Assembly: GCA_913052135.1 (NCBI GenBank)
Contig: CAJXDY010000004.1
Coordinates: 1-64,000 of the forward strand
From: UBA8106 sp913052135
GTDB lineage: Bacteria; Acidobacteriota; Vicinamibacteria; Vicinamibacterales; UBA823
Length of the DNA: 64,000 bases
Reading direction: 5' to 3'
A program made the translations under genes and the position numbers. Shown in pieces: positions 52,844-61,815 of the stretch. The stretch's first letter is position 1. The number at the start of each line of letters is the position of its first letter. Below the pieces are notes generated by a model, which was not told the DNA's origin, did no database searches, and saw only the letters and a program-made list of their open reading frames with translations.

Positions 52844-53200
52844 CTAGGTCCACTCGAGCGCGCCCTTTCGCCACGCATAGACATAGCCGACAACCAAAAT
52901 GAACAAAAACACCACCATCTCGATTAAGCCGAAAAGCGCCAGCTCGTCCATGATGACAGCCCATGGAAACATGAAGACAGTTTCAACATCAAAAATCACA
53001 AACAACATTGCTACCAGGTAATACCTGACACTGTACTTAGCGCGTGCGTCCGTCTCTGGTTCGATCCCGCACTCATACGGCTCGAACTTTACCTTATTGT
53101 AGCGTTCAGCCTTAATAAGGCTGGCAAAGATCAATGTGAAGATCGCAAAACCAATCGCGACGAGCAAAAACAATAAAATTGGAATGTAGGCGTCCAGCAT
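52844..53200 (-). CDS. nuoA: NADH-quinone oxidoreductase subunit A
   Basis: 118 residues, three membrane segments. The cytoplasmic loop has the conserved KFEPYECGIEP motif with the cysteine that changes exposure between active and deactive states. The second segment carries YYLVAMLFVIFDVETVFMFPWA, the family hallmark. First gene of the nuo-atp block. Confidence 0.95.
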   Translation of the reverse strand: MLDAYIPILLFLLVAIGFAIFTLIFASLIKAERYNKVKFEPYECGIEPETDARAKYSVRYYLVAMLFVIFDVETVFMFPWAVIMDELALFGLIEMVVFLFILVVGYVYAWRKGALEWT

Positions 53201-53542
53201 GGAAACCCTTGTTCGTGAATCCTATATTTAAACTCAACTCAAGTAATGTATAAGCTTATACCGGTACACGTAGTGAGCGAAAGTCGATTACACGGTTGCT
53301 GCTTGTGGTGTGGGTTAGCCAGACATGAATACAAGCATCACATCGATGCAAAACTCGCTCGTTATAGCACGTGATGGCGTCAAGGGTCAAGAATCTGACC
53401 CATTCCCCTCGTGAGCGAAAAATCCTAGCAACTTGTTCAGCACCAATAGTTTCCAACGCTTGACGTGCTCGAATGTTGGCACCTATACTCCGAGTAAGAC
53501 GTTATTAACAGGAGCTTCACTGCTTCGGCGTTACCGGATTAA
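53201..53542. other. Divergent intergenic region between nuoA and the VWA gene
   Basis: 342 bases with no recognisable gene. It should hold the promoters of the nuo-atp block (leftward) and of the VWA gene (rightward), though no consensus pair stands out. It contains the 14-bp palindrome annotated separately and a 10-nt direct repeat, GTGAGCGAAA, at 53274-53283 and 53411-53420. A 66-codon minus-strand frame (53256-53456) resembles nothing known. Confidence 0.5.
53249..53262. promoter_or_regulatory. Perfect 14-bp palindrome upstream of nuoA
   Basis: GTATAAGCTTATAC is a perfect palindrome about 49 nt upstream of the nuoA start and overlaps the start of a second small palindrome TACCGGTA. It could be a dimeric-regulator operator; no known factor is recognised. 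Confidence 0.3.
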
Positions 53543-54496
53543 ATGATGCACCATATTACGCTCACTGGCACGCTGTCGCTCCTCACTCTTATCTGCACAC
53601 TCCCACACCTTGCTCTGAATGCAGCCGAAAACAAATCGTCTCAACAAAGGCCTTCATTTCAAGCAGGTGTAGATATCGTTTCGATCAATGTAACTGTTAT
53701 CGATGAAGGAGGCCGGTATATAACTGACCTAGACGTCGAGGAAATTGGCGTCTTCGAAGACGGCATCCAGCAAGATTTAACATTCTTCACACGCGAGCAA
53801 TTACCTATTGCGCTGGCACTGCTGATTGACACTTCTGCCAGCATGGAACGACGGCTGAGTACGGCACAAGAAGCTGCCATCGGATTTGCTCATCAGCTTC
53901 GTCAAGCAGACCTCGCTTCGGTCATCGATTTCGACAATCGTGTCAACATATTGCAGGAATTCACTAATAAACCAGAGGCCTTAGAGCGAGCCATCAGACG
54001 AACTTCTGCCGGGGGATCAACATCCTTATACAACGCCATCTATATTGCGCTTAAAGAGCTGCAAAAGAATAAAGCCAAGGGTGTCGATGAAATTCGGCGT
54101 CAGTCGATTGTCGTACTGTCAGACGGTGAAGACACGTCCAGCTTGGTAGGATTTAACGAAGTGCTCGAACTGGCTAAGCGCTCAGAAACGGTAATCTACA
54201 CAATTGGCCTGCCCACTCGTGAACGCCGTGGCAATCGAGGTTCTGAAGAAGCAGTTTATGTTCTGCGTCAGTTAAGCCGTGAAACTGGTGGGCGGTCGTT
54301 CTTTCCGGATTCAATTCTTGAGTTGGCTGACATTTACAAACAAATCGCAGAGGAATTGTCGAGTCAATATACTCTAGGCTACACATCTAACAATCAAAAC
54401 CGAAATGGTGAATTCCGTCAGATCGCGGTTCAAGCCAATCGGGTGAACGCCACGACCCGAACAAAGCGAGGGTATTACGCACCGACACCTCAGTAA
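53543..54496 (+). CDS. VWFA-related Acidobacterial-domain protein
   Basis: 317 residues. A signal-peptide-like N-terminus (about 1-26, hydrophobic SLLTLICTLPHLALNA) suggests export. Next comes a short beta domain (SINVTVIDEGGRYITDLDVE, about 47-80), then a von Willebrand A domain with MIDAS D96-x-S98-x-S100 (LLIDTSASME), the threonine-site GGSTSLYNA and SDGEDTSS. The C-terminus (LSSQYTLGYTSNN, then RTKRGYYAP) is the typical end of the family known as TIGR03436. Many copies occur in Acidobacteriota genomes, where the role is probably extracytoplasmic binding or scaffolding; the ligand is unknown. Confidence 0.9.
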   Translation: MMHHITLTGTLSLLTLICTLPHLALNAAENKSSQQRPSFQAGVDIVSINVTVIDEGGRYITDLDVEEIGVFEDGIQQDLTFFTREQLPIALALLIDTSASMERRLSTAQEAAIGFAHQLRQADLASVIDFDNRVNILQEFTNKPEALERAIRRTSAGGSTSLYNAIYIALKELQKNKAKGVDEIRRQSIVVLSDGEDTSSLVGFNEVLELAKRSETVIYTIGLPTRERRGNRGSEEAVYVLRQLSRETGGRSFFPDSILELADIYKQIAEELSSQYTLGYTSNNQNRNGEFRQIAVQANRVNATTRTKRGYYAPTPQ

Positions 54497-54559
54497 AATT
54501 ATGATTCAATTCCAAACATTCTTCATTAATCTTGAGCGAGAATTTAAAGGCTGATTGTT

Positions 54560-55384
54560 GTGAATATTATTCTTTTTGTTCTGTACCTCATAGCTGGGAT
54601 CGCCTACGCTGTACATTTTGGGAACCGAGGGCGCTTAGTTGGCCGCTTTGCTACAACAATGCTCGCTTCAGCTACCTTAGCCCATACATTCATTATTGGC
54701 ATGAGGACCATGCAAGTCGGCCACCTGCCACTCGTGGGTACAACTGGTGCCATTTCAATGTTCGTTTGGTTGCTTGCAATTGCCTACCTGTACACAGAAA
54801 CAACAAGCAATGAACGTTCTATTGGCACGCTCATTGCGCCTTTGTTAGCCGGACTCCAGCTCATCCCTGCGGTAACTAACTACCGTGTTGTTGAACGACC
54901 ACCGATACTAGAAAGCCCTTGGTTCGCTCTTCATGTTTCGTCGCTCCTCTTCGCCTATGCGAGCTTTGCGATTGCGTGTGTCATCGGCATCACCTACCTC
55001 TTACTCTTTAAAGAACTCAAGGCTAAGCATCTTGGGGTGTTTTATGCAAGATTACCTTCACTGCATATCCTGGATTACATGAATACTCGAGCTATTGCTG
55101 TCGGGTGGCTATTCTTGACAGTCGGCTTAATAGTGGGTGGCGTGTGGACCTCTCAAGCACACGTGGACGGAACTGATCCTCGGATGCAAGCAATGACATT
55201 GCTAGACCCTAAGATCTTTGTCGCACTTTTTTGTTGGGTCATATATTCCTTTGAACTTTATGCACATCGCGCAATGGGCTGGACTGGCCGTCGCATCGCC
55301 TGGTTATCGACGTTTGGTTTTGCAATTGTTTTATTAAACTTTGTTCCAATCGGATATTTCTTGACCTCAAGTCACAATTTTTAG
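54560..55384 (+). CDS. ccsA: CcsA/HemX-type membrane protein ahead of hemA
   Basis: 274 residues, eight predicted membrane segments, GTG start at 54560. Contains conserved membrane histidines (AHTFIIGMR, FALHVSSLLFAYASFAIA, and YAHRAMGW) as in the CcsA/ResC/HemX superfamily that handles heme in cytochrome c maturation. The tryptophan-rich WWD signature is degenerate (GVWTSQAHVDGTDPRM). Position directly before hemA (15 nt) matches HemX of Bacillus and many other bacteria, where it modulates glutamyl-tRNA reductase; a pure cytochrome-assembly role is also possible as no ccsB/resB is seen. Confidence 0.8.
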   Translation: MNIILFVLYLIAGIAYAVHFGNRGRLVGRFATTMLASATLAHTFIIGMRTMQVGHLPLVGTTGAISMFVWLLAIAYLYTETTSNERSIGTLIAPLLAGLQLIPAVTNYRVVERPPILESPWFALHVSSLLFAYASFAIACVIGITYLLLFKELKAKHLGVFYARLPSLHILDYMNTRAIAVGWLFLTVGLIVGGVWTSQAHVDGTDPRMQAMTLLDPKIFVALFCWVIYSFELYAHRAMGWTGRRIAWLSTFGFAIVLLNFVPIGYFLTSSHNF

Positions 55385-55399
55385 CAACGGCATCAAAGC

Positions 55400-56740
55400 G
55401 TGAGTCAAATCTTTCTTTTAGGCATCAGCCACCGAACGGCATCTATTGAACTCCGGGAACGCCTTGATTTTTCTGAGCAAGAGCTTCCGAATGCTACAGC
55501 TCAATTACTCAAGCGACCCTCCGTGAACGCTGTCGTAGTGTTATCAACATGCAATCGATCGGAACTTTATGTCCAATGCACAAATCCAAAAGATGCGCAG
55601 AAGGACATTTTTGATTTTCTTTGCGAGTTTAAAGACATTTCACCTAATGAATTGCAACCAATATTTTATGCGTTAGCAGGGACTGAAGCTGTGCGACATC
55701 TATTCCGCGTATCAGCCGGCCTTGACTCGCTTGTCGTAGGTGAGCCTCAGATTTTTGGCCAGGTGAAACAGGCCTTTGCGGCTGCTGAAAAACTGCATGC
55801 TACAAATAGCGTCCTAAACCGCCTTTTTAACTTGTCCTTTGTAGCAGGGAAACGAGTACGCTCAGAAACTGAATTGGGTGAAGGTGCTGTATCGATTAGT
55901 TATGCAGCCGTCGCCCTTGCACGGAAAATCTTTGGTAAATTAGAAAAATTGTCTGTCCTGTTAATCGGCACTGGGGAAATGGCCCAACTGACTGGTCTGC
56001 ATTTTAAAGCACAGCAAGTACAGAAAATATTTGTTGCAAGTCGCACACCTACCCATGCAGAAGCCTTGGCTACCGAAATTCAAGGTGAAGCGATTCCATG
56101 GAGTCAAATCGATACGATTCTGGCATCAACCGATGTTGTTGCTACGGCAACTGGTGCAAACAAACCGCTCCTGACCAAGAGTCAGATTGATGCAGTAATG
56201 CGAGAGCGCCAGAACCGCCCATTGTTCTTTATTGATATCGCTGTTCCCAGAAATGTTGAACCCGATGTGGGTTTCATAGAGCAAGTGTTTCTCTACAACA
56301 TAGACGATCTCCAAATGATCGTTGACAACAACCTCTCAAAGCGGAATTCGCAGATTGAAAAATCTGAAGCGATTGTTGAAGATTCTGTGACTTTATTCAC
56401 GAATTGGTTGCGATCTCGAGGTGCAGTACCCACAGTGGTGGCGTTACGCCAAAGCTTTGAAGATATTCGTAGATTGGAACTCGAGCGCCTTAAACCGAAA
56501 TTAGCATCACTATCAGTTGCCGATCGTGCCCGAGTCGAAGAAATCAGTCGCCTGTTGATCGAAAAAATACTGCTGACGCCAACCGAACAACTTAAGGCGA
56601 TCTCCAATGAAGCAACACTCGCAGCATATTCCGATGCTCTTGAACACCTGTTTGAGTTGGACCCTCATGCTGATCAATCTACAAAGTCTGAGTCTAACCC
56701 CCCAACAACAACATCTACTAAGACACCGGTGACGTCGTGA
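55400..56740 (+). CDS. hemA: Glutamyl-tRNA reductase
   Basis: 446 residues, GTG start. Reduces glutamyl-tRNA(Glu) to glutamate-1-semialdehyde with NADPH, the committed step of C5 tetrapyrrole synthesis. The catalytic cysteine is C51 in LSTCNRSELY. LFRVSAGLDSLVVGEPQIFGQ precedes the NADPH domain (LLIGTGEMAQLTGLHF; then ASRTPTHAEALA), and RNVEPDVGF leads into the C-terminal dimerisation helices. The tail is a Ser/Thr/Pro-rich stretch of about 20 residues. The hemC start overlaps the stop by four bases. Confidence 0.97.
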   Translation: MSQIFLLGISHRTASIELRERLDFSEQELPNATAQLLKRPSVNAVVVLSTCNRSELYVQCTNPKDAQKDIFDFLCEFKDISPNELQPIFYALAGTEAVRHLFRVSAGLDSLVVGEPQIFGQVKQAFAAAEKLHATNSVLNRLFNLSFVAGKRVRSETELGEGAVSISYAAVALARKIFGKLEKLSVLLIGTGEMAQLTGLHFKAQQVQKIFVASRTPTHAEALATEIQGEAIPWSQIDTILASTDVVATATGANKPLLTKSQIDAVMRERQNRPLFFIDIAVPRNVEPDVGFIEQVFLYNIDDLQMIVDNNLSKRNSQIEKSEAIVEDSVTLFTNWLRSRGAVPTVVALRQSFEDIRRLELERLKPKLASLSVADRARVEEISRLLIEKILLTPTEQLKAISNEATLAAYSDALEHLFELDPHADQSTKSESNPPTTTSTKTPVTS

Positions 56741-57708
56741 GGAGCCTCAAAATTGGAACACGCGGCAGCCAATTGGCTTTGGTTCAAGCCCGAACGTTTG
56801 CCAAAACGATTGAACAGCGCAACGGAACCTTGACCAAAATATCGGTGATTAAGACGACAGGGGATCGACTTACCCAGAAACCACTTGCAACGATCGGTGG
56901 CAAGAGATTATTTGTCAAAGAAATCGAGGAGGCACTGCTGAATGGCGAAGTGGATGTTGCGGTGCATAGCGCAAAGGACATGCCCGCGAAACTTCCGGAA
57001 GGTTTAGCAATCGGCGCGGTCTTACCACGTGCCGATCCTCTAGATGCTCTAGTACTACCAATCCACTTACAAAAACTAGAACGTGATGCCTCAGCAATCA
57101 TAGCTTCCCTTGGACGCACACCACGAGTTGGCACCGGCAGTGTTAGAAGAATCTCGCAGTTACGACGCATACTCCCAGAAGCTCGATTCGATTCGATTCG
57201 GGGTAATCTCGACACTCGACTCAAAAAAGTCGATGGGAGGGAATATGACGCGATTGTTCTTGCTGTTGCTGGTCTTCAACGTCTCGGATACACAAAGCGC
57301 ATCTCCATAGCCTTACCTATCGACCTTTGCATGCCTGCGCCTGGACAAGGCGCAATCATTCTTGAGGTGCGTTCTGATGATCGAAATGCGCAAGCCATCG
57401 TGGAATCTGTAAATGATGACGCGTCGGCAGCAGCAATTGTTGCGGAACGAACGCTTGTAGCCGCACTTGATGGTGGCTGCCAAGCACCGATTGGCGCACT
57501 CGCATTACCTTACGATTCAAATCTCGACATGTGGGCTTTAGTAAGCACCTTGGATGGTACAAAGACAATAGTGTGCCGACATCGTGGACCCGTGACGACT
57601 CCAGAATTACTCGGCCAAGAACTCGCTGACCAAATGATTGCCAAAGGAGCGCGGGCAGTTCTAGAGGACGCGTATCGTGCGCAGACAGTGCCGGAACCGC
57701 ACTCTTAA
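56737..57708 (+). CDS. hemC: Hydroxymethylbilane synthase
   Basis: 323 residues, GTG start overlapping the hemA stop. Joins four porphobilinogens into the linear tetrapyrrole. The dipyrromethane cofactor cysteine is C248 in LDGGCQAPIGA. Substrate-binding arginines sit in RGSQLALVQA, VGTGSVRRISQL and DSIRGNLDTRL; the active-site aspartate is in VHSAKDMPAKL. Domain order and length match the family. 2 nt separate it from the CobA-HemD gene. Confidence 0.97.
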   Translation: MRSLKIGTRGSQLALVQARTFAKTIEQRNGTLTKISVIKTTGDRLTQKPLATIGGKRLFVKEIEEALLNGEVDVAVHSAKDMPAKLPEGLAIGAVLPRADPLDALVLPIHLQKLERDASAIIASLGRTPRVGTGSVRRISQLRRILPEARFDSIRGNLDTRLKKVDGREYDAIVLAVAGLQRLGYTKRISIALPIDLCMPAPGQGAIILEVRSDDRNAQAIVESVNDDASAAAIVAERTLVAALDGGCQAPIGALALPYDSNLDMWALVSTLDGTKTIVCRHRGPVTTPELLGQELADQMIAKGARAVLEDAYRAQTVPEPHS

Positions 57709-57710
57709 TC

Positions 57711-59252
57711 ATGCCGAAACCTAGCGTTCTCATCGTCGGCGCCGGCCCAGGAGATCCGTTACTGATCACCGTCCTAGGACTTCGCTATCTCAAAATGGCT
57801 GACGTCGTTGTTCATGACCACCTCGTTCATCAACGATTACTGAATATGGCACGGAGCGATGCCGAAATAATTGACGCCGGAGCAGCCGCCTTGCAAGAAT
57901 CGCTCGAACAAGATGCGATTAGTTTTCTCCTAGCCGACAAAGCTCGTGAGGGTAAGCTCGTTGTTCGCCTAAAATGGGGTGATCCTTATGTCTTTGATAG
58001 TGGTGCAAAAGAAGCGATGTTTCTACACGAGCAAGGTATCCCATTCGAAGTGGTACCTGGAATCCCAGCGGCAATTGGGGTCCCATGTTACTCCGGCGTG
58101 CCTGTAACCTACCCAGAAGCTGGTGATGCCCTTGTACTCGTGCGAGGCCACGAAGACGAAACCAGTAAGGCGCCTAACGTAGACTGGAAGAAGTTAGCCG
58201 ACCTCACCCATACAATCGTCTGTTACGCTGGCGCTAACCAGCTACCTCACATCATTGAATCATTACTGACAAATGGTCGAGCGCCAACGGACCGAGCGGC
58301 GGCCGTATATAACGGAACCAAGCCAAGCCAACGTACTATTGAAGGCACACTGGAAGAATTAAACCAAGCAATTCAGCATTCAGGCGAGGTCGGTGCAGCT
58401 GTACTCATCGTGGGTTCAACGGTTCGCTTGAGACCATATCTACGATGGTTTGATACCCGTCCTCTCTTCGGAAAGCGGATCATTGTCACGCGCGCACGCG
58501 AACAGGCTGGACATCTTGTAGACCAATTAGCCGACCTCGGTGCTGAACCGATCGAGGCCGCAAGTATTCAAATCTTGCCGGCTGATGACAGTCGTCCACT
58601 TGATGAGGCATGTACACGCCTTAATGAGTTTGATTGGATTGTTTTCACTAGCGCAAACGGAGTCGAAGCCTTTATTCAACATCTCGTAACTGACAGTCGT
58701 GATATTCGAGACCTTAAAGGAGTACGATTATGTGCAGTGGGAACGGCGACAGCCGATCGACTCATTAAACGCGGCCTTACGGTTGACGTCATCCCAGAAG
58801 AACATCGGGCCGAAGCCATTACAGGCGCACTGCAGGTGAAGACAAATCTGACCGGTGCCCGCATCTTGCTCCCTCGCGCTGACATCGCCCGCGATGTCCT
58901 ACCCACGCAATTACGATCGGCTGGTGCAACAGTTGAAAACGTCACCGCCTACAGAACCTTATACACAATGCCAGAGTTACCAGGCGACCCAGACATATAT
59001 CAGTTGCTTTTGCAGGAACAGATCGATGCCATCATTTTTACAAGTGCCTCGACTGTCAAAAACTTTGTTCAGTATCTTGGTGCAGAATCCGCTGCGGACT
59101 TGTTACGAACAGTGCCAGTCGCATCAATTGGGCCTGTTACCGCGGAAGCTGCCCAACAATTTGGCATTCAGACTTCGATTATTCCAACCAAATATACAAT
59201 CCCTGCATTAGTGGACGCCTTGGTTGAACACTTCACTCAAACTGGAAGCTGA
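57711..59252 (+). CDS. hemD: Uroporphyrinogen-III C-methyltransferase / uroporphyrinogen-III synthase fusion
   Basis: 513 residues. About residues 1-240 are the SAM-dependent methyltransferase CobA/SUMT (VGAGPGDPLLITVLGLRYL, RLKWGDPYVFD, VVPGIPAAIGVPCYSGVPVT), making precorrin-2 for siroheme or cobalamin. About 255-513 are HemD (GKRIIVTRAREQAGHLVDQL, DWIVFTSANGVEAF, IIFTSASTVKNFVQYL), which closes hydroxymethylbilane to uroporphyrinogen III. In the CobA half the usual glycine-rich loop reads RLKWGDP rather than RLKGGDP. The fusion occurs in Firmicutes, Deltaproteobacteria-type lineages and Acidobacteriota. hemB follows closely. Confidence 0.94.
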   Translation: MPKPSVLIVGAGPGDPLLITVLGLRYLKMADVVVHDHLVHQRLLNMARSDAEIIDAGAAALQESLEQDAISFLLADKAREGKLVVRLKWGDPYVFDSGAKEAMFLHEQGIPFEVVPGIPAAIGVPCYSGVPVTYPEAGDALVLVRGHEDETSKAPNVDWKKLADLTHTIVCYAGANQLPHIIESLLTNGRAPTDRAAAVYNGTKPSQRTIEGTLEELNQAIQHSGEVGAAVLIVGSTVRLRPYLRWFDTRPLFGKRIIVTRAREQAGHLVDQLADLGAEPIEAASIQILPADDSRPLDEACTRLNEFDWIVFTSANGVEAFIQHLVTDSRDIRDLKGVRLCAVGTATADRLIKRGLTVDVIPEEHRAEAITGALQVKTNLTGARILLPRADIARDVLPTQLRSAGATVENVTAYRTLYTMPELPGDPDIYQLLLQEQIDAIIFTSASTVKNFVQYLGAESAADLLRTVPVASIGPVTAEAAQQFGIQTSIIPTKYTIPALVDALVEHFTQTGS

Positions 59253-59268
59253 TCATAAAATAACAGTA

Positions 59269-60285
59269 ATGACGATCCGAGATAGTTCGTCGACACGCTC
59301 ACGGCAACAAACAACTCTTGACTTACTTCAACGTCCTCGACGATTGAGGCGCACGGAAGCTCTGCGAACACTTGTTAGAGAAACACATTTGTCAGCAGAC
59401 AATTTCATGTATCCATTGTTCGTCTGTGAGGGGACGAACGTCCGCGTGGAAGTACCGTCTATGCCCGGCGTATTCAAATTGTCAGTCGATGAAGCAGTAA
59501 AAGAAACTGAGGCGGCGCTAAAGGATGGAGTGCGTTCGATTTTGCTCTTCGGAGTACCAGACAGTAAAGACGAAAGTGGTTCTGCAGCGTGGGCTCCAGA
59601 GAATCCTGTGCAAGTCGCAATCCGTGCGTTCAAGGAAAAAATCCCGCAAGTAATTCTAGCAAGTGATGTTTGTTTGTGCGGTTACACTTTGCATGGCCAC
59701 TGTGGTGTGATCGTTGACGATGAGATTGCCAACGACGCTACTGTGGAACAGCTGGTACGCATAGCTATCTCACATGCTGAAGCTGGCGCAGACATTGTCG
59801 CACCATCCGACATGATGGATGGTCGCGTGAAAGCCATACGCCAAGCACTAGATAACCAAGGGTACGAGAATGTCGCGATTATGTCCTATGCAGCTAAATA
59901 CTGTTCTGCCTTTTATGGACCTTTCCGAGATGCTGTTAATTCATCACCGAGTTTTGGAGACCGACGAACGCATCAAATGGATCCTGCAAACACAGAGGAA
60001 GCTCTTAAAGAAGTGGCTCTCGATTTAGAAGAGGGTGCAGACATCATCATGATTAAGCCAGCAGGACCGTATCTCGATGTGATCGCGCGGATCAAGGCAG
60101 AATTCATGTGCCCGACCGCAGCTTATCAAGTGAGTGGCGAGTATGCGATGCTTAAAGCGGCGTCGCAGAACGGATGGTTAGAAGAGTCATCCGCCCTACT
60201 CGAATCTCTACTGGCGATAAAACGCGCTGGCGCAAACATTATCATCACCTATTATGCCCGTGAGGCAGCTCGACTCCTGCGCTAA
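59269..60285 (+). CDS. hemB: Delta-aminolevulinic acid dehydratase (porphobilinogen synthase)
   Basis: 338 residues from ATG 59269, which avoids overlap with hemD; TTG 59224 is the alternative. Condenses two aminolevulinates to porphobilinogen. Schiff-base lysines are K210 in SYAAKYCSAFYG and K263 in IMIKPAGPYLD. The catalytic zinc ligands C135, C137 and C145 are present in DVCLCGYTLHGHCG, so this is a Zn-type enzyme. PSDMMDGRVKAIRQAL precedes the first lysine. A Ser/Arg-rich N-terminus of about 25 residues leads into RRPRRLRRTEALR-like sequence. Confidence 0.96.
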   Translation: MTIRDSSSTRSRQQTTLDLLQRPRRLRRTEALRTLVRETHLSADNFMYPLFVCEGTNVRVEVPSMPGVFKLSVDEAVKETEAALKDGVRSILLFGVPDSKDESGSAAWAPENPVQVAIRAFKEKIPQVILASDVCLCGYTLHGHCGVIVDDEIANDATVEQLVRIAISHAEAGADIVAPSDMMDGRVKAIRQALDNQGYENVAIMSYAAKYCSAFYGPFRDAVNSSPSFGDRRTHQMDPANTEEALKEVALDLEEGADIIMIKPAGPYLDVIARIKAEFMCPTAAYQVSGEYAMLKAASQNGWLEESSALLESLLAIKRAGANIIITYYAREAARLLR

Positions 60286-60382
60286 TAGAATGGGCCCGAC
60301 GCTTCCTTCTTAAACCCTGAGGTGCTTGAAAACAGAGAGTTCCGACTCTCATTCGTGCGTCGAGACGTGATATCTTGATCGC

Positions 60383-61678
60383 ATGCCTTCCGCTCGACAA
60401 ACCTCCTCCCAAGCTTTTACACGTGCGCAACGAATCTTAGTCGGCGGGGTGAATAGTCCAGTCCGCGCATTCGCAGCCGTCAAGGGTCGACCTCCTTTCA
60501 TCACTCGAGGTAAAGGTGCCCATCTTACTGACCAAGATGGTCGACGCTACCTAGATTACGTCATGTCGTGGGGCCCTCTTATCCATGGTCACGCACCTGC
60601 TGGATTAACACGTGCCTTGACTGCTGCCGCCGCGAAAGGCACCAGTTTCGGTGCCCCAACAATCCTAGAGACGACTCTCGCCGAACATGTGTGCGCATTA
60701 ATACCCTCGGTTGAAAAGTTAAGGTTTGTCAATTCGGGAACTGAGGCCACAATGAGTGCGATTCGCGTTGCAAGAGCAGCTACCAAACGCGACAAGATTC
60801 TCAAATTCAAGGGTTGTTATCATGGACACACTGACTCTCTTCTCGTTGATGCAGGGTCCGGCGCACTCACACTCGGCATACCTAGTAGCCCCGGTGTGCC
60901 AAAAGGTGTCGCCAGCGATACGCTAGTGGGCAATTACAATGACCTTGATTCCGTGAAGCACCTATTTCGAACGCATCGACAGCAAATCGCAGCCGTTATT
61001 GTTGAGCCGATCGCTGGGAACATGGGAGTGGTGCCACCTGCTAGTGGTTTTTTGGAGGGCCTTCGAGAACTATGCAATCAAAATGATAGTCTTCTAATCT
61101 TCGATGAGGTTATCTCTGGATTTCGAGTATCAAAGGGCGGCGCTCAATCGTTGCTCGCCGTACATCCTGATCTCACATGCCTCGGTAAGATCATCGGGGG
61201 AGGCCTACCGGTTGGCGCCTACGGTGGCGCAGCAGAATTCATGTCTCTGGTAGCTCCGATGGGTGAGGTTTATCAGGCCGGAACGCTCTCCGGCAATCCA
61301 CTCGCGATGACGGCGGGACTTTGGTCGCTCAAACGTCTCTCCAATGTTCTGTATCGGCGGCTAAGCCGTATGAGTGGGCGACTCACAACTGGTTTAACCA
61401 AAGCCGCCAAGGATGCAGGAGTGGACGTTCAAGTCAATAGCGCTGGATCGCTTCTGACACCGTTTTTCACGGCGAAACCAGTGAATGATTATCATAGTGC
61501 GGTGGGAGCTAACACCAAAAAATACGCAGCATTCTTTCATGCGATGCTCGGTCAGGGTATCTATCCCCCACCTTCGCAATTCGAAGCCTGGTTTCTTTCT
61601 GGAGCCCACACCGACCAAGATGTGGAACACACAATCAAAGCTTCTCAGAAAGCGATGCGTGCAGCTAAACGAGCGTAG
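60383..61678 (+). CDS. hemL: Glutamate-1-semialdehyde 2,1-aminomutase
   Basis: 431 residues. PLP enzyme that converts glutamate-1-semialdehyde to 5-aminolevulinate. The PLP lysine is K269 in CLGKIIGGGLPVGAYGG; upstream, IFDEVISGFRVSKGGAQ holds the cofactor aspartate. N-terminal GGVNSPVRAF and FVNSGTEATMSAIRVARA are typical, and KFKGCYHGHTDSLLV carries the gating loop residues. Separated from hemB by 97 nt but the same pathway, giving the order hemX-A-C-D-B-L known from Bacillus. Confidence 0.97.
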   Translation: MPSARQTSSQAFTRAQRILVGGVNSPVRAFAAVKGRPPFITRGKGAHLTDQDGRRYLDYVMSWGPLIHGHAPAGLTRALTAAAAKGTSFGAPTILETTLAEHVCALIPSVEKLRFVNSGTEATMSAIRVARAATKRDKILKFKGCYHGHTDSLLVDAGSGALTLGIPSSPGVPKGVASDTLVGNYNDLDSVKHLFRTHRQQIAAVIVEPIAGNMGVVPPASGFLEGLRELCNQNDSLLIFDEVISGFRVSKGGAQSLLAVHPDLTCLGKIIGGGLPVGAYGGAAEFMSLVAPMGEVYQAGTLSGNPLAMTAGLWSLKRLSNVLYRRLSRMSGRLTTGLTKAAKDAGVDVQVNSAGSLLTPFFTAKPVNDYHSAVGANTKKYAAFFHAMLGQGIYPPPSQFEAWFLSGAHTDQDVEHTIKASQKAMRAAKRA

Positions 61679-61815
61679 TGGTCACAACCATGAGACCGCT
61701 CAGCCAGCGCATGAAGTTGTAATCTAACGTCAGAGTATCTTCAGGCCGTCTTCACCAGGAGCTTCAAGCTTAACCCTTTGCAGAGTGACAATTTAGAGGA
61801 AAAGGCTGCAATGGT

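Noticed and set aside
52127..53200. Possibility that nuoB is hidden, fused or frameshifted between nuoA and nuoC
   Set aside because: Only 12 nt lie between the two genes and NuoC contains none of the NuoB cysteine motifs.
53256..53456. 66-codon minus-strand frame with two cysteines near nuoA
   Set aside because: No ribosome binding site, no recognisable family and it covers the expected promoter region.
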